DNA of 64,000 nucleotides. It comes from Blastobasis lacticolella (lineage: Eukaryota > Arthropoda > Insecta > Lepidoptera > Blastobasidae). Below the pieces are notes generated by a model. The model was not told the origin of the DNA and made no database searches. It worked only from the letters and a program-made list of their open reading frames with translations. A program made the translations under genes and the position numbers. Of the stretch, positions 37,891 to 50,700 are shown piece by piece (position 1 is the first letter of the stretch; every line of letters begins with the position of its first letter). The stretch lies in NCBI GenBank assembly GCA_905147135.1, contig LR990049.1, positions 18,617,428 through 18,681,427 on the forward strand, read 5' to 3'.

Positions 37891-37955
37891 ATGTTGAAAT
37901 CTACTACAGGAAGATTGACTACTATCCTGAGGAAGTCCTTGGTGCCTACAGCTAG
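37830..37955 (+). other. Upstream ATG frame overlapping the COX5A start
   Basis: An ATG 61 bases before the COX5A start opens a 41-codon frame that overlaps the COX5A start in another phase and stops at 37,955. It would matter only if transcription starts before 37,830, which cannot be seen. Confidence 0.35.
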
Positions 37956-38905
37956 GATCACTGCCGTAATACCCGTGCGCGCTGGGCACGGAGGTCCCAA
38001 GGAGACAGACGAGGAATTTGATTGCAGGTTATCTCTCTTTCCATGTAATTTTTTGACGTTATGTAACTGAAAATTGTCAGCGGTCTACTAGTGAATTTCA
38101 GGATTATTATGAAAATACTGTTGTTCCTTCTGCAGGTTCATGAATAATATTTCTACATAAAATAAAATTCTGTCCTGTAAATCCCAAATTGTGTCCCACC
38201 CAGCAGACAAATCCAGTAGTTTATGTGAAGGCTTATTTCTTTGTTGATAAGTGACGATTTCTTATTGACCGGTTATGCCTATACAGATAGAGTGTCACGC
38301 CTCTTTGCTCTATTTATGGATTTTATTTATAATCTATTCATTTTAGCAAAAAAAACTAACAATGTATGTATGTATAAACTATTTTGCCCACCTAGAACAC
38401 AAAATGTTTTTAATATTGTGCCTATGTGCTAGTATTAATTTAGCTAATAATTCTAATTGCATTAGTCTTCTGATTATAATTATTTATTTGGATTTAATTT
38501 CATGGCAATCTCACACTATATTAAGTCAACTCTTTATCACAAATTTTCTGAGGAATCATAAATTGCAAATAATTCTTTTGCAGATATGAAACATTCTTCA
38601 ACAGACCCGATATTGATGGCTGGGAAATTCGCAAAGCCATGAATGACCTCTGCGGTATGGACTTGGTCCCAGACCCCACAATCATAAAAGCTGCGTTAAC
38701 TGCGTGCCGACGAGTGAATGACTATGCACTTGCAGTAAGGTTCATTGAGGCATGCAAAGACAAATGTGGGCCCAAAGTCAATGAAATATACCCATACATC
38801 ATTCAGGAAATCAAACCATTACTTACGGAGCTTGGTATTGATACACCGGAGGAACTTGGCTATGACAAACCAGAATTAGCTTTAGAAAACGTTTATGAGA
38901 TGTAA
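37891..38905 (+). CDS. COX5A: Cytochrome c oxidase subunit 5A, complete
   Basis: Two exons, 37,891-38,027 and 38,584-38,905, join in phase (AG|A completes Arg) to 152 codons. The product is the nuclear-encoded Va subunit of respiratory complex IV on the matrix side of the inner mitochondrial membrane. The first ~38 residues are rich in Arg, Lys, Ser and Thr and lack acidic residues, as expected for a mitochondrial presequence. Mature protein starts near [12 protein letters not shown]; exon 2 continues [20 protein letters not shown], then the helical repeat region with [21 protein letters not shown] and the C-terminal LGIDTPEEL stretch, all diagnostic. Intron 1 is 556 bases with acceptor TTTTGCAG. 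It follows JMJD6 on the same strand and converges with ewg. An overlapping upstream ATG frame is described separately. Confidence 0.97.
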
Positions 38906-39142
38906 GGTGACAGGATATCATAAGTTGTAGAAAAATTTGTATTATAGTTTTGCTGTCTTTTATTTTGTTGAATTGTGGAAGCACGTCTTCAACCAAGCCA
39001 CTTCTGGTATATCCTGTGAAATCAGCAAGCTTGTCTAATGTATAAACATTAGAATAATGTGTTTGTTGTTTCATTTTTATACATTATTTTCATAGTTCCT
39101 TTATATTATTAATAGAATCTTTGTCAACAATATCACCAGATT

Positions 39143-39148
39143 AATAAA
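39143..39148 (+). terminator. Poly(A) signal of COX5A
   Basis: AATAAA lies 238 bases after the COX5A stop in AT-rich sequence. It is the first canonical signal downstream of the gene on this strand. Confidence 0.6.
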
Positions 39149-39589
39149 AATAGTAATCTTCATATAAATTTTCTATTCTTTGTAAAGTAGATTTTATTAT
39201 GAGCCTGAAGAAAATTGGATGGATTGGGGCACCAACACTTTTGAGACCAGCATAGTAAGGGTGAGCGCAGACCAACGCAGTAGCAACTAAAGCAGTCTTG
39301 AGTCAGGATTTCATCACTCCCTGAAAAACCTATCTGTAGCACACACTCAATCTCGGATATCTGTGATTTGATGGACTAAATAATATGTTCTATTAAAATA
39401 CAAGACCTATTAAAAAAATAAGGGCCGTGCGGCAACTCATATGGAATGGACGGATTTGTTGCATTATTGAATTCCTATTGGACTGCTCCTACAATTAGAT
39501 TTTTGCATCAGCAATTTGTAGGTAAAATGCCGACGTCCTATCCTACCTACCCGAGCCAGTCGATGCAGTGGACGCGCAGATGTGATTCA

Positions 39590-39770
39590 GCACTACACTT
39601 TCGACAATGTGGCAGGGCCGATCTTGGAGGCAGGTAGACGGGTGATAATAATCCTCACGGGAGTATAAAATCGTCGCTTTTCGCAAAGCTGACCACGTAA
39701 AGAAGACCGCGAAAGCGACTTTATTTTATACTGCGTAAATAAGAATTAGTACCTATCAACTGTCTGCAAT
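39590..39770. mobile_element. Foldback element, copy 1 of a local pair
   Basis: Shares TGTGGCAGGGCCGAT and an inverted pair (CGTCGCTTTTCGC with GCGAAAGCGACTTTATTTTA) with the copy 475 bp downstream. The right end is CTATCAACTGTCT. It differs from copy 2 in the central loop. Confidence 0.65.
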
Positions 39771-40064
39771 CGACTAGCTGGGAACAAATAACAAATGGCG
39801 CAGGATAGGGACCAATGACGAGTTCTTAGGTCAGAGACCAAAATCCACTTCGGGTCGCTCAGCCAGCGTAGTAAGTCAGTAACTTCAGCTGCAATCTGCA
39901 TTTAAGTAAGATCGCCCCGCCGTAGAATGTAGCCGCCTTTCCACAGCTGGCAGACCTAGGGCCGTAATTTTGAATCGATCGAATTGGATTCGTATGCTTA
40001 GCGATCTGTTTCACACTGGTCGTATATGACCACCAGTGTGAAAGAGATAGCCGGTTAAAAGTAA

Positions 40065-40240
40065 AGCACTCGACTTGCGGCACTGTGGCAGGGCCGATTT
40101 AGAAGGCACTAGACAGTTGATATTAATTCTTACGTAGTATTACATAAAGTCGCTTTTCGGATGCGCGGGACCTTGGTCGGTCCCCGCACCCGAACAGCGA
40201 CTTTATTTTGTACTTCAAAAGGATTCATGTCAACTGTCGA
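40065..40240. mobile_element. Foldback element, copy 2 of a local pair
   Basis: Contains TGTGGCAGGGCCGAT, then AGACAGTTGATATTAATTC and TAAAGTCGCTTTTCGG, whose complements AGCGACTTTATTTTG and TCAACTGTC end the element. The loop is GC-rich and partly self-complementary (GGGACC..GGTCCC type). Confidence 0.7.
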
Positions 40241-40524
40241 GATGCCTCCCGGCCCCGTCGTAAGTAGAGTGAAAGCGATAAGTAGCCGAACGGGTCAAAA
40301 ATACGACGGTTGATTATTAACCTAACCGACAGATATCGGGAGCCATACATTCCACTATTATTTGCTGTCACACTTTTTGCTTCTAACTTTATGCACTTAT
40401 TACACATTCCTAAATACAAAATGGACCTTATTCTATGAGCAATACATTCCACTTTGATTCGCTCTCACGCTTTTTGTTTCTGAATTTAGGAATGTGTAAT
40501 AAGCGCATTAGCCAAATGTAATAA

Positions 40525-40640
40525 GCTCATAAGGACCAATTCTATTAAACTGGTTTTCGAATAAACAAAGCCGCATCGAAATCGGTCCATACATTCGGGA
40601 GCTACGGCATATGGCAATCGGCTGTTGCATACAACATTGA
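40525..40640 (-). repeat. Helitron-like fragment
   Basis: TTCTATTAAACTGGTTTTCG, GCATCGAAATCGGTCCATAC, ATTCGGGAGCTACGGCATAT: same block order as at 16,150. Confidence 0.5.
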
Positions 40641-41864
40641 AAACGAATTCTGCCAAAATACCTGTACCTGTAGGTACCTCTTGGTATCACCAATTTGAAA
40701 TGATCCTGTCTACTGGAGGTACGCGACGGGTGCGCCTGGAGCTAAAATCTACTTTTGAGTTTAAACTAGCGTCCCGCCTCGGCTTCCGCAAGAAATTATC
40801 TAACTGATGGTGAAAACCGTATCAAAATCTGTTGCGTAGTTTAGAAGGAGAGTTACCGGATACACTTACAGACAGTAGACTTTAATTGAGTTTAATGTAT
40901 ACTGCTGTGTAGCTAGCAAATATGAAATGCATTGACAAGCGAGGCGTCGCGTCCCCCCTACCGGTATGGAGCCGAGCGGCATTGCCGCTGCCCTGTGTTA
41001 ATTTTTCGATGTCCGTGAAGTCAGCGGGACCCCGGCTTCGTGCCAAAAAATCTCAAGTTGTTGAGAATAGAAATGCACTTCGATTGACTCTTAGTATTTG
41101 TCCAGTAATATAATAACCACGGACGGACAGAAAGAAGGTCCATGTTTTCCCTGACTCTAACTCATGCGCCTGGACAGCCACATTCAGCCACTGTCCATTC
41201 AAATGAAGAACATAAAAACTGAGTTAGTACGTAAATACTTTAATGATTGCAATATTCACACAGTCATACCATTATCAATAATATTTACAATCACAAATCG
41301 TCGCCTTAACAACAAACTTGTGCTTAAACATTCTATAATATTATAATAAAAAACACAATAGGTAATTACATTCTTTGGCTAAAGAAAAAATTGTATTGTA
41401 TAAAAACTTATTGTATAATAAATTAAAAACAAATAAATAAATAAAAGTAAGTACATTCAGTTATATCCGCCTGTCTTTTAGGGATTAAATATACAAATTC
41501 ATTTTGTACTCTTCTATAACGACTACCTTATTGACTAGATTCGGCGTTCTTAATTTAACAGGTAATAATTTAAAATATTAAATTTCCATTTACAAAAAGA
41601 AAAATACAAAATGTATCGTACCGTACGTTACACGAATGGTATGTGCATTTGTTATTTGTATGTACACTGCAAGAGCATAAGAGCATTACCCGTTCAAGAA
41701 AATTTATTTTGCAGCTACAGCACATTCACGGTATTTGGTGCATCTTTAGCTAAACTCAGGTTGCTAAAAGAACCTCCCATGGTATTTTTTTATATAATAA
41801 GTAAAAAATAGTTCATTAATGCTATGCAAACCGTTTAACAACTGTACTGTAGTGCAAAGGAATA

Positions 41865-41965
41865 CGATTCTTAATTTTTTTTTATATACCACCAAGATGG
41901 CAAACAAGCTTACGGCCTGCCTGATGGTAAGTAGTCACTGCAGCCTATGGACGTTACATTATGAC
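41865..41965. repeat. Dispersed repeat C end
   Basis: TTTTTTTATATACCACCAAG, TGGCAAACAAGCTTACGGCC, TGCCTGATGGTAAGTAGTCA. Same end as at 61,020. Confidence 0.75.
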
Positions 41966-42493
41966 ACTTATTATACTCTTGCATTGTACATTAGCTATCG
42001 ATGGATAGAAGCTATACACATACTATTATTCAACATCCACAAGAGAGTTATGTAAGTCTTAATTTTATATTATTTTAACCCTGCGTAACAATATCTTATT
42101 TTCACCGGTTTACAAAGTGTGTGCCTAAAACACGCTGTCACTGCTTATCACAAAATTCGATTATTATTTAAATGAGTAGGTCCTATTCAATACTTTATCA
42201 ACGTTTATACAATATTGATTTTTAATTTTTTGAAAAAAATTGAGTCTTACTTATTAAATTGATTGAAAATCAATAAGCTGATTTTTAATCCTCTGATATA
42301 ATTTGTCTGCCCGATAAAGTAATATACTGCCAAATTAAAACAAACTATGATCCTTCAATTATATATGAAGCAATGATACATATTTTATTTTAGTCGCACA
42401 ATAACTTATCAGACTGATATGTTTTATCTGAGGATTGAAAAATCGGCCCTAAAAGTTGATTTTATTTTCTCTGCCAAAAATGAAATCCTCAGG

Positions 42494-42730
42494 CCGTTTG
42501 TCCACGGATCAGTCTCGCCGAATCCGTAATCCGAGAAAAAACCGGGCCGAAGAAGCGGCCTATACATTTTTACGAACGTTTGTCGACGCGATCCGTCAAA
42601 AGAACGGATGACGGATCTCGGACGCCGGACATCGCATGGACAAACGTTCATATAAATATATAGGCCGCTTCTTCGGTCCGGTTTTATCTCGGATGACAAA
42701 TCCCGCGAGACGGACGCCGTGAACAAACGG
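42494..42730. mobile_element. Foldback MITE with ~90-bp arms
   Basis: Left arm starts CCGTTTGTCCACGG and holds GAAGAAGCGGCCTATA; the right arm is its imperfect complement, ending GAACAAACGG. A ~54-base GC-rich centre with its own small inverted pairs separates the arms. It lies downstream of the ewg stop, likely in its 3' UTR or flank. Confidence 0.85.
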
Positions 42731-42734
42731 CGTC

Positions 42735-44729
42735 ACGCTTTACTTGGTTTCAAACACACTCCTTATTGTATAGGTATTAATTTTACGTGAACGTAGGTAC
42801 TAGCATGTTACAGGTATTGCATTATGGACTCCTCGTTATAAACCTTAGAACAATTTACGTAGACTAGAACCTCGATTCCATTGCAGACTAGATAAATTAA
42901 GCACTCAAAACAACAAACAATCTGCTATAAAAACAAAACAAATTATAATCAACAAACTTACAATTAAAATATTTTATACATCAAAAATAAAATATGGAAT
43001 GTTTTTTACATCAAATATTTAATGTAAATAATGATGTAAATAAAATAATAAATTAGGCTAATAAATAAAACTGTCCCTATATGTTACGGAGAAATAATCG
43101 CGACCAAATTATATATTGCACAATTGTGAACAAAAATAAATAAATCAATAAATTAATATAAATATAGTTATGCATGTACTCCATTTCATGGCATAGCTTT
43201 AACCATTTTGCGGGTCTTACACCTAATTTCAATGACTAAATCCAAACTATCACTCTGTAATCACCGTAAAACCTTTACAAAGTAATTTGCTACTGTCAAA
43301 CTTCGCCCTTTTCCACGACTTGCGGAGAATATCCATCCATCCCCTGCTCTGATAAAAAACCTTTACTTAAATTATAAATTCACCTTTTTATCCGTAACGC
43401 CCATCGTCATAGTTGGTAAAGTTCCCATTGTATTTTCAAAAGAGCTAACATACCACGTTTTATGCTAGCTTTTATTTAAGATTCCAGTAACTAGATAAAG
43501 CCTACATAGACAAGGACTTCAGCACGCGGCTCCCTTCATCTTTCTGCAGGCTGCTAAAGATGTCATAATTTGGGCCTAATTTACAATGACTAGGCTAATA
43601 TTTACGAGACCATACAAACAATTTGGAGACATTTAAAACATGTTTCCTACATATTTACATATGAGAGTTTTACATTAGTCAACGGAGATAAATCACTTTC
43701 ATATTGCTATTTATTTAAATAAGTAAGCTTTTGTAGACATGATGAGTCAAATGTCATTCTACGTTTTTAAATAGGTACCGCGGGTCTAAATATATCGGTG
43801 CTGCCATTACGATATCGAAGCTCTCAAATCGGTAACATTTTAGAGAACGCATTTACCGAGTTTCAGTTACATTTTAACTAGATCTGTCTTTATATTGAAA
43901 ATTATTATATAAGAAATTAACTTATTGTTAGTTACCTAACTTGTTAACTTTTAGCGTTGGTTGGTAGATGCCTAGTTCATAGATGACGATGTCTGGAATT
44001 GTGTTCCATTCTACTTTCCGAAAGTTGTTGCTTGATATTTTTGCTTTTCGGCAGCTGTCCAGTTTGTATCCTTCCGGACCATAATGTTGAATGAGCCAAG
44101 AACAATTCATGTTTGAATTTTCAACGAAGGAGTTGGCTTTGTGGTACATGTATGAATATATCAACTAGCTTCTTTTGGTGTTTTAATTTCGCTTCCTCTT
44201 TTTTAACATCTTAACCATGGATATATAATGTCTTTTACAGTCAAGCTAGTATTTTCTTTACAAAGATTACCTCTAGTTTTTCTAGAAGTCCTCGTAGCTA
44301 TCCGAGTTCCTGTTGACGCACTTAGTTTTAATATCGCGTCTATATTCTCACTTGTCCCGTGTTGTTCACCTGAATCACAATGCAAATAGCATTATGAACT
44401 CCAGCCAGGAAGTTGCACCTCCTATTATAACTAATAATTACAAACAGATTCCACTTTAAGAATTCATTACATTTCGCTAGTCTTAGATACCTTCAACACA
44501 TTAGAACATACAGTGTTAACATTTCATATTTGTACCAATTTAGGTGGTACTCTGTGTCACTCTTCAGTCTCTACCTACCCCTATGGGATACGGGCGTGAG
44601 TGTGTGTATGTATATTTTGCTAGTTTCACTGATTGGATGGGTGGGCGGGCTACTCGCCCCAGGCTAGGACGAGTCGTGCAGCGAGTCCACGGGCGAGTGC
44701 GGCGGGGATTCCGCCGCGAACGTCAGCAA
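42735..44729 (-). other. Presumed ewg long-isoform 3' UTR and flank
   Basis: Very AT-rich with minus-strand AATAAA candidates (for example complement at about 43,709). A 78-codon minus frame at 43,928-44,164 is unrecognised. UTR status is inferred only from position after the stop at 44,730. Confidence 0.35.
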
Positions 44730-44771
44730 CTAGGAGTCCGTAACAACCACGTCGCGCTCCGCTTTCACTTG
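44730..44771 (-). CDS. ewg: ewg terminal coding exon 13 (42 bases)
   Basis: After a TTTACAG acceptor the minus strand reads QVKAERDVVVTDS and a TAG stop. It continues the exon 12 phase exactly. It lies in an unexpectedly GC-rich patch (about 44,640-44,765), and Lys/Glu/Asp content with codon bias differs from the surrounding AT-rich DNA. Too short for ordinary ORF calling. 3' UTR would extend to lower coordinates; several AATAAA-complement sites exist, none decisive. Confidence 0.78.
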   Translation of the reverse strand, partial: QVKAERDVVVTDS

Positions 44772-47700
44772 CTGTAAAGAATTGTCGATTAGTATTTAGT
44801 ATGGAACAAGGGTGGGAAATTATTGAGGGTGGCTATCCTAGAAACGAATCTGAGTGTTCAGGCATTTGGGCCTGGTCTAGTTATGGCCCAAGGGCTGAAA
44901 CGCCTGATTAATTTAAATTTTTATTTTTCCTCTGGCAGTTAAAAATTCAATTAAAAATATTATTTCCCCAACTGTCCTAACCATTTCTAAGGACATTTTC
45001 AACTGCAGGCTTAAACGCCTGAAGAAAAATATTATCTTTGATGTATCAGTCGTTTTGGCCTGCGGGCCAAAGCCAGGCTGGGCCGAAACGTTTGAATGCC
45101 TACACGATGTCATTATTTTCATATAGTTTTCAAATACCGTGCAAACTTTTTTACCTAACGAATTGTATCACAATCGTGTTGATAACTGTAATCTCATACT
45201 TTATCGTTGACCAACATGATTTATTTGCTTTACAATATAATGACAATTTATCAATATCTACATCAGGCGAGTTTGCAAATGATACCCTTATCGACAGACA
45301 TAGCCACTAAGTGATGGCATCATTTTTAAGATATTTGAAGTCGGAGTCCTGCTGGCATCACGGACATCAGACAATGTACTTAGTCGTGGCAGCATTAAAC
45401 CAGAAATCTTCTAAGTGCAACCATGATCCAATCTGTTCAGGTTCCCATATGAACATGGTCACGGAGGTCAGATAGCAGTAGCTGTACTATAGTTACCGGT
45501 TTATTGGTTAGGTCTATTGACCGTAGACCGTTGGTAATAACTATTCCTAACATTTAGGCGACACAATTACAGGCATGAGGCATTTCATCTTAATCCTCAC
45601 AGTAATAACGCACCTGCGGTTTTGCATTCTTGTTGCCTCGTTGAATCGTAGATGTTATGGGCAACAGTTGCCACTTACTATCATTGGGCTGTCTGCTCAT
45701 TTACCACTGCATAGTATAAAAAAAAACGGTGTCACAGAGTTAGAGTCTAGTTTACACTAAAGAGTTTGGTGTGGTTGGTGGTGGGTGGTGCAACGCTATT
45801 GGTATAGGTCCAATGCCTATTCTTGTTAGAACATCTTCGGTTAGAGGATACCAAAGGGTGCAACTCAATCTTTTTTTCCTCAGCGTCCCCTTTGCTACAC
45901 TCCAACCAAATCTTTTTTATCTTAAATCAACGTAAGTCTTGTCTAAAGTTAAGTGCAATGGGGCATTATACACATTGATGTTGACAAATGACGAGGAATC
46001 AACCCGTCTGGTGACGAAGGGACCCGTAGTTACCATGGCCTTGGTGAGCACGGTGGCGTCCTTGAGGCTGAGCACCTGTAGCACCTGCGCCTCGCCGCCG
46101 CCCTGCAGCATGACCTGCGCCACGCCGCCGCCCATCGACAGGGCTTCCAGCGCATCGCCGTTGCCGTCCACCTACATACGATATAAGTAGCAACATTACA
46201 GTCCACTGCAGGACTTAGGGCCTCTGCCACGAGAGGGAATGGTGTGTCCACGCTTGGCAGGAAGGCTGGAGATTGCTGTTTTAATAATATAAAAATGGAA
46301 AATGCTGCTGCCTATTTTCCTGTCTACGGAGACTTCAGATCATTTGCCTCGAAAACATTAGTCGCCTTGTACGACTGTAAGGGGTTGCTGTTCTACTCTG
46401 CCGCACACCACACGGCCAACATATACAGGGTGTAAAAAGACCGCTAGCATTAATTGAAACTTCATATTCTACCCATAAAACTGAACAACTTTCCACAAGA
46501 AACATACCCGCGGAAACTCATAGTTTAGGCAGAAATCGAGATTCTTTAAAAAAAAAGTTGTTTTGTACTAAAAAATATCAAGTATCGATAACTACATCGT
46601 TCACAATTAATTTACACACCTTAAGTTGAAATAAATGCACTTTAAGTAAAAGCACGCAATGTAAAGCGTGCAGGCCGCCCGGCCACACGTGCGCCTAACT
46701 ACCGAGTCACGGGGGCAAGCGAGAGGCGTGCGCCGGACGATGTACATTGCGCGTCGCAATTATTTATTTTAGGTAGCGAAATTATGAAGTCACTTCCGCG
46801 GGTATGTTTCTTGGGGAAAGTTGTTCAGTTTCATGGGTAGAATATGGGGTTTTAATTAATGCTAGCGGTCTTTTTACACTCTGTATGTATCCGGTCACAG
46901 AAATCGTCTGATAGGTCCGTTACAATACAAGTCACAACCTAACAAAAAACCAAACAAATATAAATACTATACACACCTCAACATGCAGAAACGATAATGT
47001 AAGAAGCTGAAAATCGTGCAAAAAAACGTTAACTCGTTTGCTCCAATATACAGTAGTTATATTATATCTTTTAATAAAAAAAATTTAATTCTGAAAACTA
47101 CTGTACATTGGATACAAAATGAAAGCAAACAATAAAACAAAACAATATACATTCACAAAATTTATTTTGCGCTATCAGCTCTTGGAATTGAATGTGTAAT
47201 TTTGTCATTACAACAAATGGCACCCAATGGCACCTATATTAGAATTGCTTCTCAATACTTCACTGGTTAACTCTGATAGAGTGGTAGAGTCCAAAAATTT
47301 GTACTTAGTCCAAAGACAAACCCTGAATAGCGCGTATTGTAATGGACTCGGAACAGAAAACTCGACATCGATTTGGCAACAGTCCCATCACAACGGTCAT
47401 TTTGGAATTGCTCGCCTCGATTCGTATAGTTTTCAATTTTGGTTTTCGGAATGAAAATTCAATAATTTTTAAATCAGATTGGCAACACCGAAAGAGTAAG
47501 ATTCAAAAATAAGGAAAATCAGCATCATGCATAAAAATTTTGAAGTTTTTATGCCGAAAATCAAAATTAAAATTTCGAGGCGAGCAATTCAAAAATAGTC
47601 CTCTGGCCTATTCTTTTTATACTACAGTAACGTTATAGAGCCAACATTCTAGTTCCACATATGGGCCAGAATAGCACTAGCCTACAAAACAACAAAAAAA

Positions 47701-50700
47701 ACATCTACTTACAAGGTAGGGATAAAAAAATTTACACTAGTTTTGGTTTCACAGCATGCATGCGTGTAAAAGGAAGCCAACAAATTAAAACACAACTATA
47801 TCACACTCCTGCACACATTACAAGCTAATCTTTGGCGCAACAATTTTACATTGTGAGCAATATTATTTTATTATGTATTTGTACATTATGTAATCTAATA
47901 AATAATAATTAATCAATACCCTCATGAACTTATAGTGTAGGAGCTACAACCAATAATGGACCGAAATTGACTGTCTGCTTACTGAGTAGAGCATAATAAA
48001 AAAATTGGAAACTATACAGAACACGAAAATTTTGCAAATAATAAGCTTATCGAGGCCACATAATATTACAGAAATTTGTCATAAATATTGTAAAGAAAAT
48101 AAAAACACATGACAAGAGCCACAAATAACCATGTCACAATAAAAACTTCTGCAAACAAAAAGTTATACATAATAATAATAATTTAAACAACATATTTCAC
48201 TCACACTGGCATACAACTAATTAAAAACAACTTTTAAAATACCATTGAATTATTACTTTTTTGTTAAACAAAAATTTCCTACATCAAGAGGGGACCTGAC
48301 CTACGGCAGTTTCCTAACTATCGGCCATTTGTACGCGTAATTTACCCCATAATCCTTATTAAGAAGGTATAAAAACGGATGGAATACTTCGAACAATACT
48401 TGACTCAAATATTTACAAAATATTTAAACTCTATCTCATTCTATGTGGACTTCAAACCCCACCTACAACTTCATAATGCATATAATGACAGCAAAAAGAG
48501 CGATCGAAATGTAACTTAATGCGCTGCACATACAACTGAAATTGACATAGCTAAATAAAATAAATGTGTTTTATATTGTTGCAGTCAGCCCGCCTAACCT
48601 AGCCTACACTTTTTTCTTGAACACAAACTTTCCCCTGACAATAGATCAAATCAAATGCCAAATGCAAATGGCGGTCAAATGCCAGGCTAGTCAAGCTATT
48701 AAAAACAAATTAAAATCCTACAAACAGTCCAGCTGTTTTCGAGTTTTAGCAAAACTAACGAAGAGCAATTGATTTTTATATATGGAGATTCCAATTTCAG
48801 TTGTATAAAGCAGCACATTGACTTTGTAATTCCATCGCTCTCCATGAGGAATCAAATCTGGAACAAGGGGAATACAAGATGCGAGGAAGGGGGCATTGCT
48901 ACATTATACGCACCCCGGCACCTCACTGACACTTACTACCAGGTGAGATGGCGGTCAAATACCTTGCTAGCCCAATAATAATAAATAAAAACAAAAAATT
49001 GAACGGCCTAACGCGACCGTTAATTTTAATTCCGACTAGTTTGTTTTACAAAGGAAATTAATGTTAAAAATAAAATTTATTAAGGCTAAAAGAACTCTTT
49101 TCTAAGGTTTATTATTAAATTTGGAGACAAAAGTCCAATAGCGCCATAAATATGTACGTACTATAAGGCTGTTAGCAATATAAAGCATGTCTGTATGCCT
49201 GTCTAATCATACTTTTATGATTATAGAGAATAGTCTTTTGTGTGATGTGATAATTAGCCCTAATTCTAGAAAAATATGTTAATTATGCATTGTTTTTCTA
49301 TTAATACTGCAGAATACTATATCCAGACTCAATAACGGAAAGTGCTGGAAAAAAATTAAACAGTTATAACTAAATATACTTAGTAACAATAATGAACTTT
49401 GTAACAGCAACGTTAAAACAAGGCTAAATTAATTTGTAAATAGAATTTATATTTTCTAACACTTAAAAATAGCAATATAAGTAACTTTGGAATATGGTAG
49501 GTAAGCTCCATAGAGATCACAACAAATAATTCGTCACTAAAGTGTATCACATAAAACACGGGCAGGCGATAATACAACAGTCAATGGCACTTTGCAATAT
49601 AAATAATATACATAAATATTTACTTTGGATATCTTTGGGTTTAGTGTTACGCATTATAACTATTATAACAGCAACGTAAAAGTCATGCATTGAAAAAAAT
49701 ATACAATTTGAGCATATGGTGCTAGCGCAATCTACTACTGAATGCTAGTAATAAAAAAGAAAACCAAATCGACATTGGAGCCATTTCACACAATGCTTAC
49801 AAAACAATCTAGTTAGTAAAACAGTTAAATTGCAGTATTTATATCAAATCTCCATTCATGACTGATCGATTTCGTATGAATAAATTGCAATCGGTCACGT
49901 CTCTTGGACTACAAGTGCGGCGGGTTTGTTAAGAATTATGTCCTAATTGCAAGTGACTTCTAGCCATATCTTGCAATATGTTTAGGGCTATTTTAGGGAC
50001 GATTGATATTAATAAAACATTATTGTTTAGCAGGAAAACAACGATGTTAAGCAGTCGAAAACGTCAACACATCGACGTTACGAGAAACATCGTAATATCA
50101 ATACGCTTCTAATTTTCGCTGACTAATTGCATACATTAGTTTACTCACTTTTGGCCAATTTACGTCTAGATGTCTATGAATCGTCGATCAATATAATCGA
50201 ACTTGACTGGACCATAAAAATTCATTAGATCATAAAATTAACAATTGTTTTAAGGCACCAAAAACCATCGATGTTATTGGACATAAATGCTTTCCTTTCA
50301 ATATTCATTGAACACCTATGTTTTTATAATATCGATAATCAATAGGCATTGGCGATATTGAGATGTTTGATCTATTCTCAAACCATTCCCGTTTCCTTGG
50401 ACAGAGATAACAAATAAACTCTATCCAATCACAAGCCTCTATTCCGAAAGCAAACCTGCCATTCTATCCCTCCCATCCAGCGCCATCTAGCGAAACCTAG
50501 CACTTTCTCCGCCCCCGCACATTCGTCACCGAGACGCGACCGCGCACAACACAACACTGTAGCACACAACACAACACTGAACACTAGTGGTCGATCTCGA
50601 TCTTGATCTGCGTGCGGGAGAGTGTGGCGAGCCCGAGCCCCCGCGGCCGCTGCCTGACCTGCACCAGCTGCGGCATGCACACGCCGTCCTGCTGCTGCAT

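Noticed and set aside
43928..44164. 78-codon minus-strand frame with plausible composition
   Set aside because: No motif recognised, no splice-linked neighbours traced; may be chance in the ewg 3' region.
44544..44777. 77-codon plus-strand frame near 44.6 kb
   Set aside because: It is the complement of the ewg terminal exon and its GC-rich surroundings.
50429..50680. GC-rich minus-strand frame rich in Ala
   Set aside because: Shadow of ewg exon 11 in another phase.
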